In this document: positions 55,501 to 64,000 of the stretch, piece after piece
Position numbering within the stretch: position 1 is the first letter of the stretch
How the letters are laid out: each line of letters begins with the position of its first letter
Origin: Elmis aenea
Taxonomy: Eukaryota; Arthropoda; Insecta; Coleoptera; Elmidae
Direction of reading: 5' to 3'
NCBI GenBank assembly: GCA_947652605.1
Contig: OX393576.1
Span: forward strand, 49,204,966 to 49,268,965
Length of the DNA stretch: 64,000 nt
Notes under the pieces: generated by a model
Database searches by the model: none
What the model saw: only the letters and a program-made list of their open reading frames with translations
What the model was told of the DNA's origin: nothing
Position numbers and translations under genes: made by a program

Positions 55501-56430
55501 CAGCATGTTTCTTAAATAATGCGAAAAAATTCGGGAGGTGATACTTAATCGAAAATCAAGAGGGGTCTTTCATATTTTTTTTTCTTTAGGGTCTCCTTTC
55601 GGACTTTCACCCCCCTAAAGGGGATCGGTAAAATTGGGTTTTTATTTTATTTCCCGAATTTGGATAAATGTGGGAGATTTATACTTATAAAAAGGTTTCC
55701 CATAGTAATATTTTTAATCATCTCCCACCTTTACAGGGGGCTGAAAAGTGTGACCCCTGTTGGTTTTTTATCAGGACTTTTTGGTGGGTTGAAATCTAGC
55801 AATTTTAAATTTTTTTTTATTCTTTAACTGTTCTCGTTAAACCTACAGTTTTTGAGTAAAAAATTATATGAATGAACATGAACCATCAAATATTCCAATA
55901 TAAAACGATATTGGATAGAAGTAACAGGTGTAATTCATTTTGACGTTTACGCGGCGACAACGCTAAAACGCCCGTCAATTCTATCCAATATGAACATAAA
56001 CATCATATTCACTCATTTAATTTTTTACTCAAAACTGTAAGATTTACGAGAAAAACTAAAGAATAAAAAAAGGTTTTAAATAAATCAAACTAACAAAAAA
56101 AATTTTTTGCAAAATTTCAACTCACCAAAAAGTTCTGATTAAAAAACCAACAGGGGTCGCACTTATCAGCCCCCTATAAAGGTGGAAGATGATTGAAAAT
56201 AATACTATGGGAAACCTTTTAATAAGTATAAAACATCTACCACATATCATTCTCCTACATTTATCTAAATTTGAGAAATAAAATAAAAACCTAATTTTAT
56301 CGCTCCCCTTTAGGGGGGTGTAACTCCAAAAGGAGACGTCTAAGAAAAAATTGTTATATAAAAGACCCCACTTTATTTTCAATAAGGAATCACCTTCCGA
56401 ATTTTTTCGCATTATTTAAGAAACACCCTG
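55501..56430. mobile_element. TA-flanked foldback MITE
   Basis: CAGCATGTTTCTTAAATAAT (left, decayed CAGGGTG) and ATTATTTAAGAAACACCCTG (right), TA on both sides. Almost the whole 930 bp is an inverted duplication centred near 55,965. Matched blocks include CGAAAAAATTCGG, CCCCCTAAAGGGGA / TCCCCTTTAGGGGGG, CATCTCCCACCTTTA and ATTCTATCCAATAT. No coding content. Confidence 0.85.
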
Positions 56431-56529
56431 TATATCATAATGTATGTAACGTTATATAACATAACAATTTATTTTTGTAACGTTATTTATAACGTTATGT
56501 AACGAAAACAAATAATAAATAACGTTATA

Positions 56530-58750
56530 CATTATTCAAAAAGAAAATAACCCAATGCTGGTAAATAGGTGCACTGATTGGGAAAGTTTCAAACAATCTC
56601 TCGAAGGAAAAATTAAATTAAATGTACCGCTTAAAAGAGAAGCACAACTGGATTCAGAAGTGGAGAAATTCATCAATGATATTCAACAAACAGCCTGGGA
56701 GAATACACCAGAAATAAAAAAGCGTCTAAAAGGTAATAACTAACCAAAAGAGATAAGGAACCTACTAGCAGAAAAACGAAAAGCGAGAAGGAAATGGTTT
56801 CAAACCAGAGCCCCACAGGACAAGACCAATTTAAATAATCTCACACAACTTCTGAGAAGAGAGATTAAAGATCTAAAAGATGAATCGATAAGCACCTACC
56901 TGAGAGAAATGACTAATGACAACAGCACAGATTATTCTCTCTGGAAGGCAACTAAAAGAATAAAAAGACCGATCATGCAAATACCGCCAATTAAGAACGA
57001 GGATGGAAGCTGGGCCAGGAGTAATGAACAAAAAGCTCAACGATTTTCCGAACACCTACAAAACATCTTTCAACCACATAGCGTACAAGAAGAGCAAATA
57101 TTTAATGATGACGCCATACAAGAAAATGAAAAAATTACACATGTCTCTCCTAAGGAGGTTATGAATGAAATTAAAAATATTAACCCAAAAAAAGCTCCTG
57201 GCTTTGAACTGATAACAGGAGAAGTGTTAAAGCAGCTCCCAAGAAAAGCACTAGTCAAGCTTACCAACCTTATTAATGCTGCATTTAGACTAAAATACGT
57301 GCCTAAACTGTGGAAAGTGGCGGAGATAGTCATGATACCAAAACCAGGTAAATCCCCACACGAAGCCACATCCTATAGACCAATTTCACTGTTACCTATC
57401 ATGTCTAAACTTTTCGAGAAACTGCTTCTCAAGAGAATGCAACCCATCATTGAAAGAAAAAGTTTGATCCCAAATCACCAATTTGGATTCAGACATAAAC
57501 ACTCCACAGTTGACCAAGTCCATAGGATAACTAATATTATTAAAAGAGCATTAGAAGAGAAAAATGTTTGTTCCGCAGTATTTCTGGATGTGGCGCAAGC
57601 ATTTGATAAGGTCTGGCATGAAGGACTGCATTATAAATTAAAACATATCCTTCCCAAACAATACACAGAAATTCTGATGTCTTATTTATCAGAGAGATAT
57701 TTTAGGATCAAGCAGGAAGATGCCTACTCTAATCTCAAAGAAATTAAAGCCGGAGTGCCACAGGGTAGTGTCTTGGGTCCAGTCCTTTACCTACTGTTTA
57801 CCTGTGATCTTCCAGTACCAGAAAACAACACAATAGCTACTTTTGCTGACGATACTGCCATCCTAGCTGTCGGCAAAAGCAACGAAGAAACAGCAAACAA
57901 GCTGCAAACAGCCATCAATCAATTTCAAAGCTGGACAAAAAGGTGGAGGATAAAACTCAACGAAACCAAGTCAGTCCATATTGATTTCACCAACAAACGA
58001 ATAGAACACGCTCCGGTAACCATAAATGGTCAGATAATACCATATGCCAACACAGCCAAATATCTCGGCTTAACACTTGACACTAAACTTCGGTGGAAAG
58101 TTCATGTCAGAAAAAAAAGAGAGGAGTTGGGTATTAGATATCGAAAAATGTACTGGCTCTTAGGAAGAAACTCCGCTCTGTCAGTACATAACAAGCTTCT
58201 ACTATACAAGCAGATACTAAAACCAGTGTGGACATACGGTATACAGCTCTGGGGTTGTACCAAAAAAAGCAACATTAAAGTAATACAAACTTTTCAAAAT
58301 AAAGTACTAAGGAACATCGTAGATGCACCCTGGTACATTAGAAACGATGATCTTCATAGAGACCTTGGAGTAGAGTTTGTGGACAGTGAAATTCAGAAGT
58401 TTTCGAGAAGCCACGAAGAAAGACTACTGCAGCACGTGAATATCGAGGCTATCCAGCTTCTCGATAACACAAATATAGTCAGGAGACTCAAAAGGAAAAA
58501 ACCCTTTGAGCTGCTATAATGTGACAATATTAGTGCTTTAAAAAAAGTGTTAAAAAGTGTTTTAAAATAAGCAGAGTCAGTGCTTGTGTTAGTGCACAAG
58601 ATAAGAGTGCCAAATGCTAGAACAGATAAGAGACGCCAATGGGTGACTTACATCTTAACTTTTTATAGTATATTAGGAATAGAACTAAGTTACTTATTAG
58701 TCTAAGACTAGATCGTAACATTATTTAAAAAAAAAAAAAAAAAAAAAAAA
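56530..58750 (+). mobile_element. jockey-clade LINE, 5'-truncated, poly(A) tail
   Basis: Contains the second ORF from just before the reverse transcriptase to its stop, a 3' UTR of about 210 bp and a 24-base A tail (58,727-58,750). ORF1 and the endonuclease are missing, the usual result of incomplete reverse transcription. Inserted in the ATAACGTT hAT shell. Other copies of the family occur at 9.3, 13.7 and 48.3-49.9 kb. Confidence 0.88.
56555..58519 (+). pseudogene. jockey reverse transcriptase ORF2, one premature stop
   Basis: A single frame of 655 codons with only one internal stop (TAA, 56,741-56,743). The last 536 codons (from the ATG at 56,909) are open. Numbered from that ATG: KPGK near 145-148, RPISLLP 157-163, the first catalytic Asp in FLDVAQAFDKVWH at 227, PQGSVLGP 284-291, and FADD (catalytic Asp pair) at 312-315. 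Thumb and C-terminal domains follow, with APWYIRNDDLHRDL. The upstream 62 codons are the linker that follows the endonuclease in full-length elements. The reverse-transcriptase core looks intact, but with no endonuclease or ORF1 the copy could not move by itself. It is much better preserved than the other family copies here, so it is the youngest. Confidence 0.88.
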
Positions 58751-58793
58751 TTAACGTAACGATTTAAAACGTTATTCCATCCTTGCGTGTAAT

Positions 58794-59715
58794 AGTCATG
58801 TCATTTTTGACAGTTAAAAATAAAATATTAGACGGTGACGTTCAACGATTTGTAAAAACTACAACAAAAGTATAAAATTCTGTTTTAAGGTTTGTAGTAA
58901 TATTACTCGGATTATTAAACCCTGCAGAATCACGTTTTGTAGTATTACATCAACCATTTTCATGAAGGTTCTGTAAAAAATCCTAGTTTTATTTAATTTG
59001 TATTTAAATGCTTTATTAATATCATTCATTTTACTGTTTATTACATAATTGTATTTGTGATTGGTTAAAAATATGTTTCGACTATTTTTAATAACATTAT
59101 TTATATCTACAAACTGTCTGCGTGCCAATTCAATTTTTCCACGTGCCACCTCTTTCACGAGGGCTATAAGTTCGCCACCCCTGGCTCATGCCGAAATTAG
59201 ATCGACAGAAAAAATACCCCGTTTTAACATTATAACGATTTGCTAAATTGATCTGAATTTTTACATAAATTCAATAAATGTTTGTAGCCGTGCACACGTT
59301 ATTGCAATTGCGCAACTCCTAATAAAATTTCCCGCATAACTATTTAACTTTCGTATATTTCAGGAATTTTTTAACTAGAAATTAATGTTGCATGCAAAAC
59401 TAAATTTAGACTAAATATTTTTTTACGTAAAAAATATGTAAAAATGGAAATAACAGACCTACTTTCATTTAGAAATTAGTTGCTAAATAAAGTTTATCTC
59501 GCTTTATATTTATTCTACAAAAAAGATAACAAAAAAAGAAATGTTTTTGTCTTCTGTAACTTCTTTATTTGTTATAAAAATGCTGTACACCAATAACTTT
59601 TTTAAATCTTTTGATTTAATTTACACTTTTGCTAATTATCTTTTACTATTTGTATCTTTCAAAGAGTTTAAATTAAAATTGTATCCCCCGAGCGGGCGGG
59701 CTGGAGTATAAAGTA
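58794..59715. other. AT-rich intergenic DNA
   Basis: Small frames on both strands around 58.86-59.25 kb overlap each other and show no domain. Nothing else recognised. Confidence 0.4.
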
Positions 59716-59891
59716 CTTTAAATCAGGGTAGATAAAAATCATGATTTTTTTAAAAAAATCAAAAAAAATCGATTTATTTGATTTAAATCAGATTTTTTTG
59801 ATTTAAATCAGATTTTTTAAATTTAAATCAAATGTACCATATTATCGAATTTAGTCACATATTCACATGCTATTTCTGTTTTGTGCTTATA

Positions 59892-60515
59892 CAGGGTGTG
59901 TAAAAATTGGCGGAAGCGCTACACGTGGTGATGTTCTTCGTAAAATTCTAAGTCGAAAATCTTAATACGAAAATGTTGTACCATGCTTGCTGTGTCTGCA
60001 AGAGGTCCTCAAAGTTTTGACATTTAGTTCTTTAATAAGCGTTTTTATTTAATACTTGCAAATGAAAAAGCTGCAATTTGGAATAAAAATAAATTTCGAA
60101 TAGTATTTTTTCCTAGATATTGTGTTCTTCCTTTCAAAAATTGGTGTTGAAAATATGTAAATCACTGATTTGAATGAAAATAATACATGTGGCAACATTG
60201 TCATTAGCTGTCATCTCTGTTTTTCTCGTAATTATTTCTAGTTTGTGTTTTACGATACCCAAAAGTTTGCAGCTATGTTTACGAACTGAAGGCTTTCAGT
60301 TTGAACAAAAATTGTAAATACCTAAGTAAAAATTGCTGATAAAAAAATGTCCAAACGCAAATCAATGTATGCAATGTTGCCAATTTTTTTTTCTTTAAAT
60401 GGTTCCTGAGGCCATGGGAAGCATGGTACAACATTTTTGTATCAAGATTTTCGACTTAGAATTTCACGAAGAACATCGTCACGTGTAGCGCTTCCGCCAA
60501 TTTTTACACACCCTG
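59892..60515. mobile_element. TA-flanked MITE
   Basis: CAGGGTGTGTAAAAATTGGC and its inverted copy, TA on both sides. Inverted arms of about 115 bp include GGAAGCGCTACACGTG, GATGTTCTTCGT, TCTAAGTCGAAAATCTT and AAATGTTGTACCATGCTT. No coding content. Confidence 0.9.
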
Positions 60516-60637
60516 TATATTTAATAACCAATATATTTAATTCATTGGTGAATTTTTGTCAAAATGAATAATGAAATATAATGATTAAGAATTTTGAAAA
60601 AATCAGTGCTAAATGGTGATGTTTTATTAATTATATA

Positions 60638-61133
60638 CAGGGTGAGTCATTAGTGCGGGATGGGTCGATTGTGGCTAAACAGTTTGAGATATAAAGTTGA
60701 TTCAAACGCTATTTTATACAGTTTTTTCTAAAAAACACAATAAAAATATTTTCAAATATACAGGGTGAGTCACCTCTCTGGAACTAATAGCAACTTTTAT
60801 ATTTCAAATACAACACCCACTTTTTTATTTAATATTTTTGACCGCCTTAATTTTAGCTTTGCATCAATATAAAATACTACAGGTTTTTAAACGGCGTTGT
60901 AAAAAAAAATAATTTTCTAAATTATTCAAGGTTTTAAGTCTTTATTTAAAAAATTCTCCTGAAGTTATTTTGAAATACAGAGTTTTAATTTGGTATGGAC
61001 ATGCAGAAAAAAATTCTCTGTTCGCTCGATATGAAAAAATTTGAATCACACATACAGGAGTGTTTATAAATAGGTGGCAACTTCCATGATTTTCAAAAAC
61101 TCGTAACTCGATTTTTTCAAATGCGAACCCCTG
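60638..61133. repeat. Unpaired TA-MITE ends
   Basis: CAGGGTGAGTCATTAG (60,638) and CAGGGTGAGTCACCTC (60,761) are in the same orientation with no inverted partner nearby. The first 10-15 bases match the foldback end at 37,219. A third unit, CAGGAGTGTTTATAAATAGG to GCGAACCCCTG (61,054-61,133), resembles the 80-bp unit at 5912-5993. Confidence 0.6.
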
Positions 61134-61469
61134 TATTTTTTTTATGTCATCGAATTCGCTAACGTCAAAAACTTGTCATTTATTTTTTGAATTATTGCAT
61201 TTTCACAATGAATATTACTTTACAAGAGCGAATTGATATGTTTTATTCACCATTTCGTGTATTTAATTACTAATAGTAATACAATTTTGTTTTATTATAA
61301 ATATTATATTGTATCTACTCATATAACCTGTGATTTAAATTGATAGTTTTTTTTTAAAAATCACTTGATTTAAATCAATGATTTTTTTAAAAAAATCACT
61401 TGATTTAAATCATGATTTAAATCGTGATTTAAATCAATTGATTTAAATCTGCTCAACCCTGCTTTAAAT

Positions 61470-61898
61470 GTTATGAAATTGAACGTGGTAACTCTGTGTC
61501 TTCAACTAATCGTAAGACAATTTGACTTCGTATTGAGTACGTTTCCGTAACTCAAAGATCTATAGTATGGCGATATTGTTACTTTATATCTCCCATCTGT
61601 CGAAAAACAAAGTGTGAAAACAACAATTATTATATTTGATTCTTGCCAGAGCCGGGCTTGGAGGTAATTTCACCTAAGACATAAGACTTAATTTGCGCCC
61701 CTATGTATATAGTTTTTTATTTCTAATAAGTATTAAATAAAAACGAATAAATAATTAATTTTACGAAGAAAGTAAGTTTATTAATTATTTAATAAAAAAT
61801 CACAGAACGCTGTTATAGGACAATAGTTAAAGGAACATAAAATTGCACATATTTAAAATAAAATCACACCAACCTTAACAAACGAAAAACAAACCGAG
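61470..61898. other. Intergenic DNA
   Basis: No gene seen; ends at the start of the LTR. Confidence 0.4.
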
Positions 61899-62955
61899 TG
61901 TTACACATGTGTTACGTGACTTTTGGCGGACATGGTACATCAAAGTTTAGTGCGCCGATCGTGACTTTAGTTTGGGTTTCGGCCGCGATAGCCGTTGTAA
62001 ATTTGGATTTTTGATTTCCGAAAGGAGGTGTGACTTGACAGCCGACCGTTAAGCGTCGACGAGTGGTGTTAGTGCGTTATTCTACGTATGTAATTTGGTT
62101 GTGGTCCATTGGTGGCGTCGTTATGAAAACGCCGGCTTTAATGCCAATTTTGGGACCATAACGCAAGTGCAGGTTGTTAGTGAGCATCGTTGCTAAGGTT
62201 GATTCATTGGATAAACCGGGCTGTTTTGCCGATATACGACAAGCTCGCTACACCGGAGAAAATCAAGCAAATAAACGTACAGCGTGACTCCAGTTGCTGC
62301 AAACACCATTTCCTCGTCTCCATTCTTCGCTACGAGTGCAAAAGTTTAAGCGTTAATATCGAGTGAACGACACGTGCCGCCGAAAACTCTGATAAGGTAT
62401 CGTCTTTGTTATTTATACCGCCTGTGGTTAACTGCGCCTCCCCCTTATGACGTTATTTTGTTTATGTTTGTTGTTAGATTAATTATTAATTTGCTTACTG
62501 TTTAAATTAACTGGTTGATCACTATTGTGCGATCATTTCAATTTGAGCATTATTGATTGTTAACTTTATCTGAACATTTATTGGTTAGTAACATTAAGAT
62601 GATCATTTTGTCCCCTCACTCCTAGGTGAGGTATGTGATTTATTTTTGGTTGTGCTTTAAACTTATTGCAACCTATTTGATTGATTTGATTTAATTATAT
62701 GTTTGTCTTTGTCAAGTTTATGTGTTATTAAAGGCATATATCGTTCAAGCCTACGAGTTCTTTATTTCCCTTCTCAGTTTTTTTACTATTTGAAACCTTG
62801 CAAAATTAAATAGTGTGGCGCCCTTATTCCTGTCTTTAAGTTTCTTTCTAATTCGGACCTACCCCTTCTCGTCTGAACTAGCCGCGAGTCCGAACCACCC
62901 GTTCTTGTTGCAAGAGCATTGGCTTTCTTGGAAAGTGGCCGATAATCGTGTAACA
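61899..62955 (+). mobile_element. 5' LTR of a gypsy-like retrotransposon
   Basis: Begins TGTTACAC and ends GTGTAACA, an 8-bp inverted terminal pair of the TG..CA kind expected of LTRs. The end is followed within a few bases by a primer-binding-site-like sequence, and 600 bp later by a gag-like frame, which supports the orientation. The region is GC-richer than its surroundings. Poly(A)-signal-like and TATA-like strings exist but none can be assigned. The 3' LTR lies beyond the window, so length and identity between LTRs cannot be checked. Confidence 0.75.
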
Positions 62956-62958
62956 AAA

Positions 62959-62979
62959 TTGACGCCCAACATTAGGGGC
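62959..62979 (+). promoter_or_regulatory. Primer-binding site
   Basis: TTGACGCCCAACATTAGGGG lies 3 bases after the LTR. It resembles the TGGCGCCCAACGTGGGGC primer-binding site common in insect gypsy elements, where a tRNA 3' end starts minus-strand synthesis. Confidence 0.65.
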
Positions 62980-63556
62980 TTTGTGTAACTAAACCTTGTT
63001 GGCTTTGTGTAACTATACTTACTCATTTAGGGACTTGTTTGATAATTGCCTTTATCTTGTAAATTTTTCTTTTGCAATTTTTCTAGAATTTTATATCTTG
63101 CTACGTGTGTTGCATATATTTAGGCGTTCCTAATAAATGCAAGCATACATTTATTCTAGTTTCGTTACGCTTCTTTATGCTTTGACCTCTCTGCTACATG
63201 TTTTCGACTTTGCTACTTGTTTTTAGGATTTCTGATATACAGGGTTGAACAACAATTTGGTACTTTGTCTTTTTATTGGTTCTATAGATTCCTTAGAAGG
63301 ATTTACGCAATTTTGCACATTTTCTATATACAGAGCCAGTCAAAATTTTTGTCCAATTTTTTTTTATTGCTTTATAGGTTTTTGGAAGTCTTTTTCGACC
63401 AGACTTGATACGTAGGTACAGTTTCGGTCAAAAATTTAGTCCAAATAATTTTTCTTTTAGGCTATTTAGTTGCTTTTCTTTCTTTTTGGGGTGTTTTCTT
63501 CCTTCTCGAAGGAAAGTCAATTACTTGTTATACTTTACTGATTTTGACTAGATACA
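62980..63556 (+). other. Retrotransposon 5' leader
   Basis: Untranslated stretch of about 580 bp between the primer-binding site and gag. T-rich towards its end, with no upstream frame that looks coding. A CAGGGTTGAACAAC string at 63,240 resembles a TA-MITE end but has no partner. Confidence 0.55.
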
Positions 63557-64000
63557 ATGGCACCGTTGTGCATTTGGAAAGATTTTATTGACTCTCTGAA
63601 TCAAGGTGAGCTCGCGTATGAGTTAACGAGCCGTGGTTTTCCGTCCGCTACAGTAGCCGAGATGAGAAAGTCAGTTCGTGGCGTGCTTAAATTGTATTCA
63701 GAAAAATCGCTATCGCAAGTTGCCTATACGGTTGAGTTTAACGATGATAAGTTAGCTATCACTAGAAATTTAATTGAATTAGAATCGGCACTTCAAACTT
63801 TTGAAGGTGATACGAAAGCTGCGTGTTTCCGTCGTACTTCGGCGCTGATGAAACATACTGATCGACGCCTTGAACTCGCTAACCCTACTACCGGCGAGAT
63901 GAAAAGTGAACTTAATGCGCTTCGACTGCGTGCGCATGAGCTTAAAACAGAGTTCGAAAACGCTTACAAACGCGCGTTACGTGATCAGACTGTTCCACCA
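63557..64000 (+). CDS. gypsy-like gag, N-terminal part (runs off window)
   Basis: An open frame starts at ATG 63,557 (context ACAATGG) and stays open for all 148 codons to the window edge. The N-terminus has the pattern of insect Ty3/gypsy-type Gag: a short helical segment LNQGELAYELTSRGFPSATV, then AEMRKSVRGVLKLYSEKS, followed by a long acidic/basic helical region with ELESALQTFEGD. I recall similar xELxYELxxRGxxxxGTVxEMRKxL openings in insect retroelement Gag proteins. Gag forms the particle that packages the RNA. Codon usage is GC-richer than surrounding DNA, and there is no stop or shift, so the element may be young. Capsid core, zinc knuckle and pol lie outside the window. Confidence 0.7.
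   Translation, partial: MAPLCIWKDFIDSLNQGELAYELTSRGFPSATVAEMRKSVRGVLKLYSEKSLSQVAYTVEFNDDKLAITRNLIELESALQTFEGDTKAACFRRTSALMKHTDRRLELANPTTGEMKSELNALRLRAHELKTEFENAYKRALRDQTVPP

Larger units (their letters stand above)
55155..58785. mobile_element. hAT-type MITE with ATAACGTT array, host of two insertions
   Basis: Ends CAGGGATGGAAAACGTAACG and AACGTTATTCCATCCTTG, with a perfect 8-bp duplication CGTGTAAT (55,147-55,154 and 58,786-58,793). Both ends consist of AACGTAACGATA, ATAACGTTATATAAC and similar units. Inside are a foldback (55,501-56,430) and a jockey LINE (about 56,530-58,750), leaving a shell of roughly 450 bp. Confidence 0.92.
59724..61461. mobile_element. hAT-type MITE with GATTTAAATC array
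   Basis: Ends CAGGGTAGATAAAAATCATG and TCTGCTCAACCCTG, with a perfect 8-bp duplication CTTTAAAT (59,716-59,723 and 61,462-61,469). About 100-130 bp at each end are built from GATTTAAATC and ATCATGATTTTTT units. It contains a complete TA MITE (59,892-60,515) and several single MITE ends (60,638; 60,761; 61,054-61,133). Confidence 0.9.

Overview
This is about 64 kb of AT-rich, repeat-choked nuclear DNA from an animal, most likely an insect. The inference rests on the transposon families present: mariner, piggyBac, pogo-like elements with a PHD-type tail, jockey-clade LINEs, a Penelope-like element, an insect-style gypsy gag, and many small elements with TA-CAGGGTG termini. I cannot place the order. 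I found no convincing host gene, exon, tRNA or rRNA. Nearly every coding signal belongs to a mobile element.

Layout. 1-3.3 kb: two piggyBac-type TTAA elements, one with a decayed transposase N-terminus, and a hAT-like MITE. 4.2-6.6 kb: a LINE tail, an unrecognised retroelement-like tail, a small hAT-like MITE and a 1.1-kb foldback. 9.3-15.6 kb: a jockey fragment, a mariner pseudogene, a pogo-like deletion derivative, a second jockey fragment and a hAT with a ZBED5-type transposase remnant. 15.7-18.2 kb: a complete piggyBac element with an uninterrupted 579-residue transposase, the best-preserved gene here. 19.5-20.2 kb: a second, dead piggyBac transposase. 22-26 kb: a dispersed repeat broken by a hAT element that carries a MITE, then a foldback carrying a hAT-like element. 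31-41 kb: a dense cluster of hAT elements with perfect 8-bp target-site duplications (TSDs), including a pogo > hAT > foldback nest. 42.1-44.4 kb: a compound foldback holding a smaller foldback and a near-perfect 63-bp-arm hairpin. 45-51.3 kb: another foldback, a mariner remnant, a jockey LINE split by a piggyBac MITE, and a Penelope-like element with an inverted end repeat. 51.3-53.4 kb looks mostly unique. 53.4-61.5 kb: an 87-bp hAT MITE, an 800-bp TA MITE, and two large hAT shells, one of which hosts a foldback and a jockey LINE with a nearly open reverse transcriptase. 61.9 kb to the end: the 5' LTR, primer-binding site and open gag start of a gypsy-like LTR retrotransposon that runs off the window.

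The most unusual signal is architectural. Several hAT-type elements with (C/T)AGGG termini and perfect 8-bp TSDs each carry an array of one short self-complementary motif near their ends, and the motif differs from element to element (AACCGGTT-like, TTACCGGTAA, ATAACGTT, GATTTAAATC). Alongside these, many TA-flanked MITEs are not simple short-TIR elements but near-complete inverted duplications. All boundaries were read by eye; identities and copy numbers were not computed.
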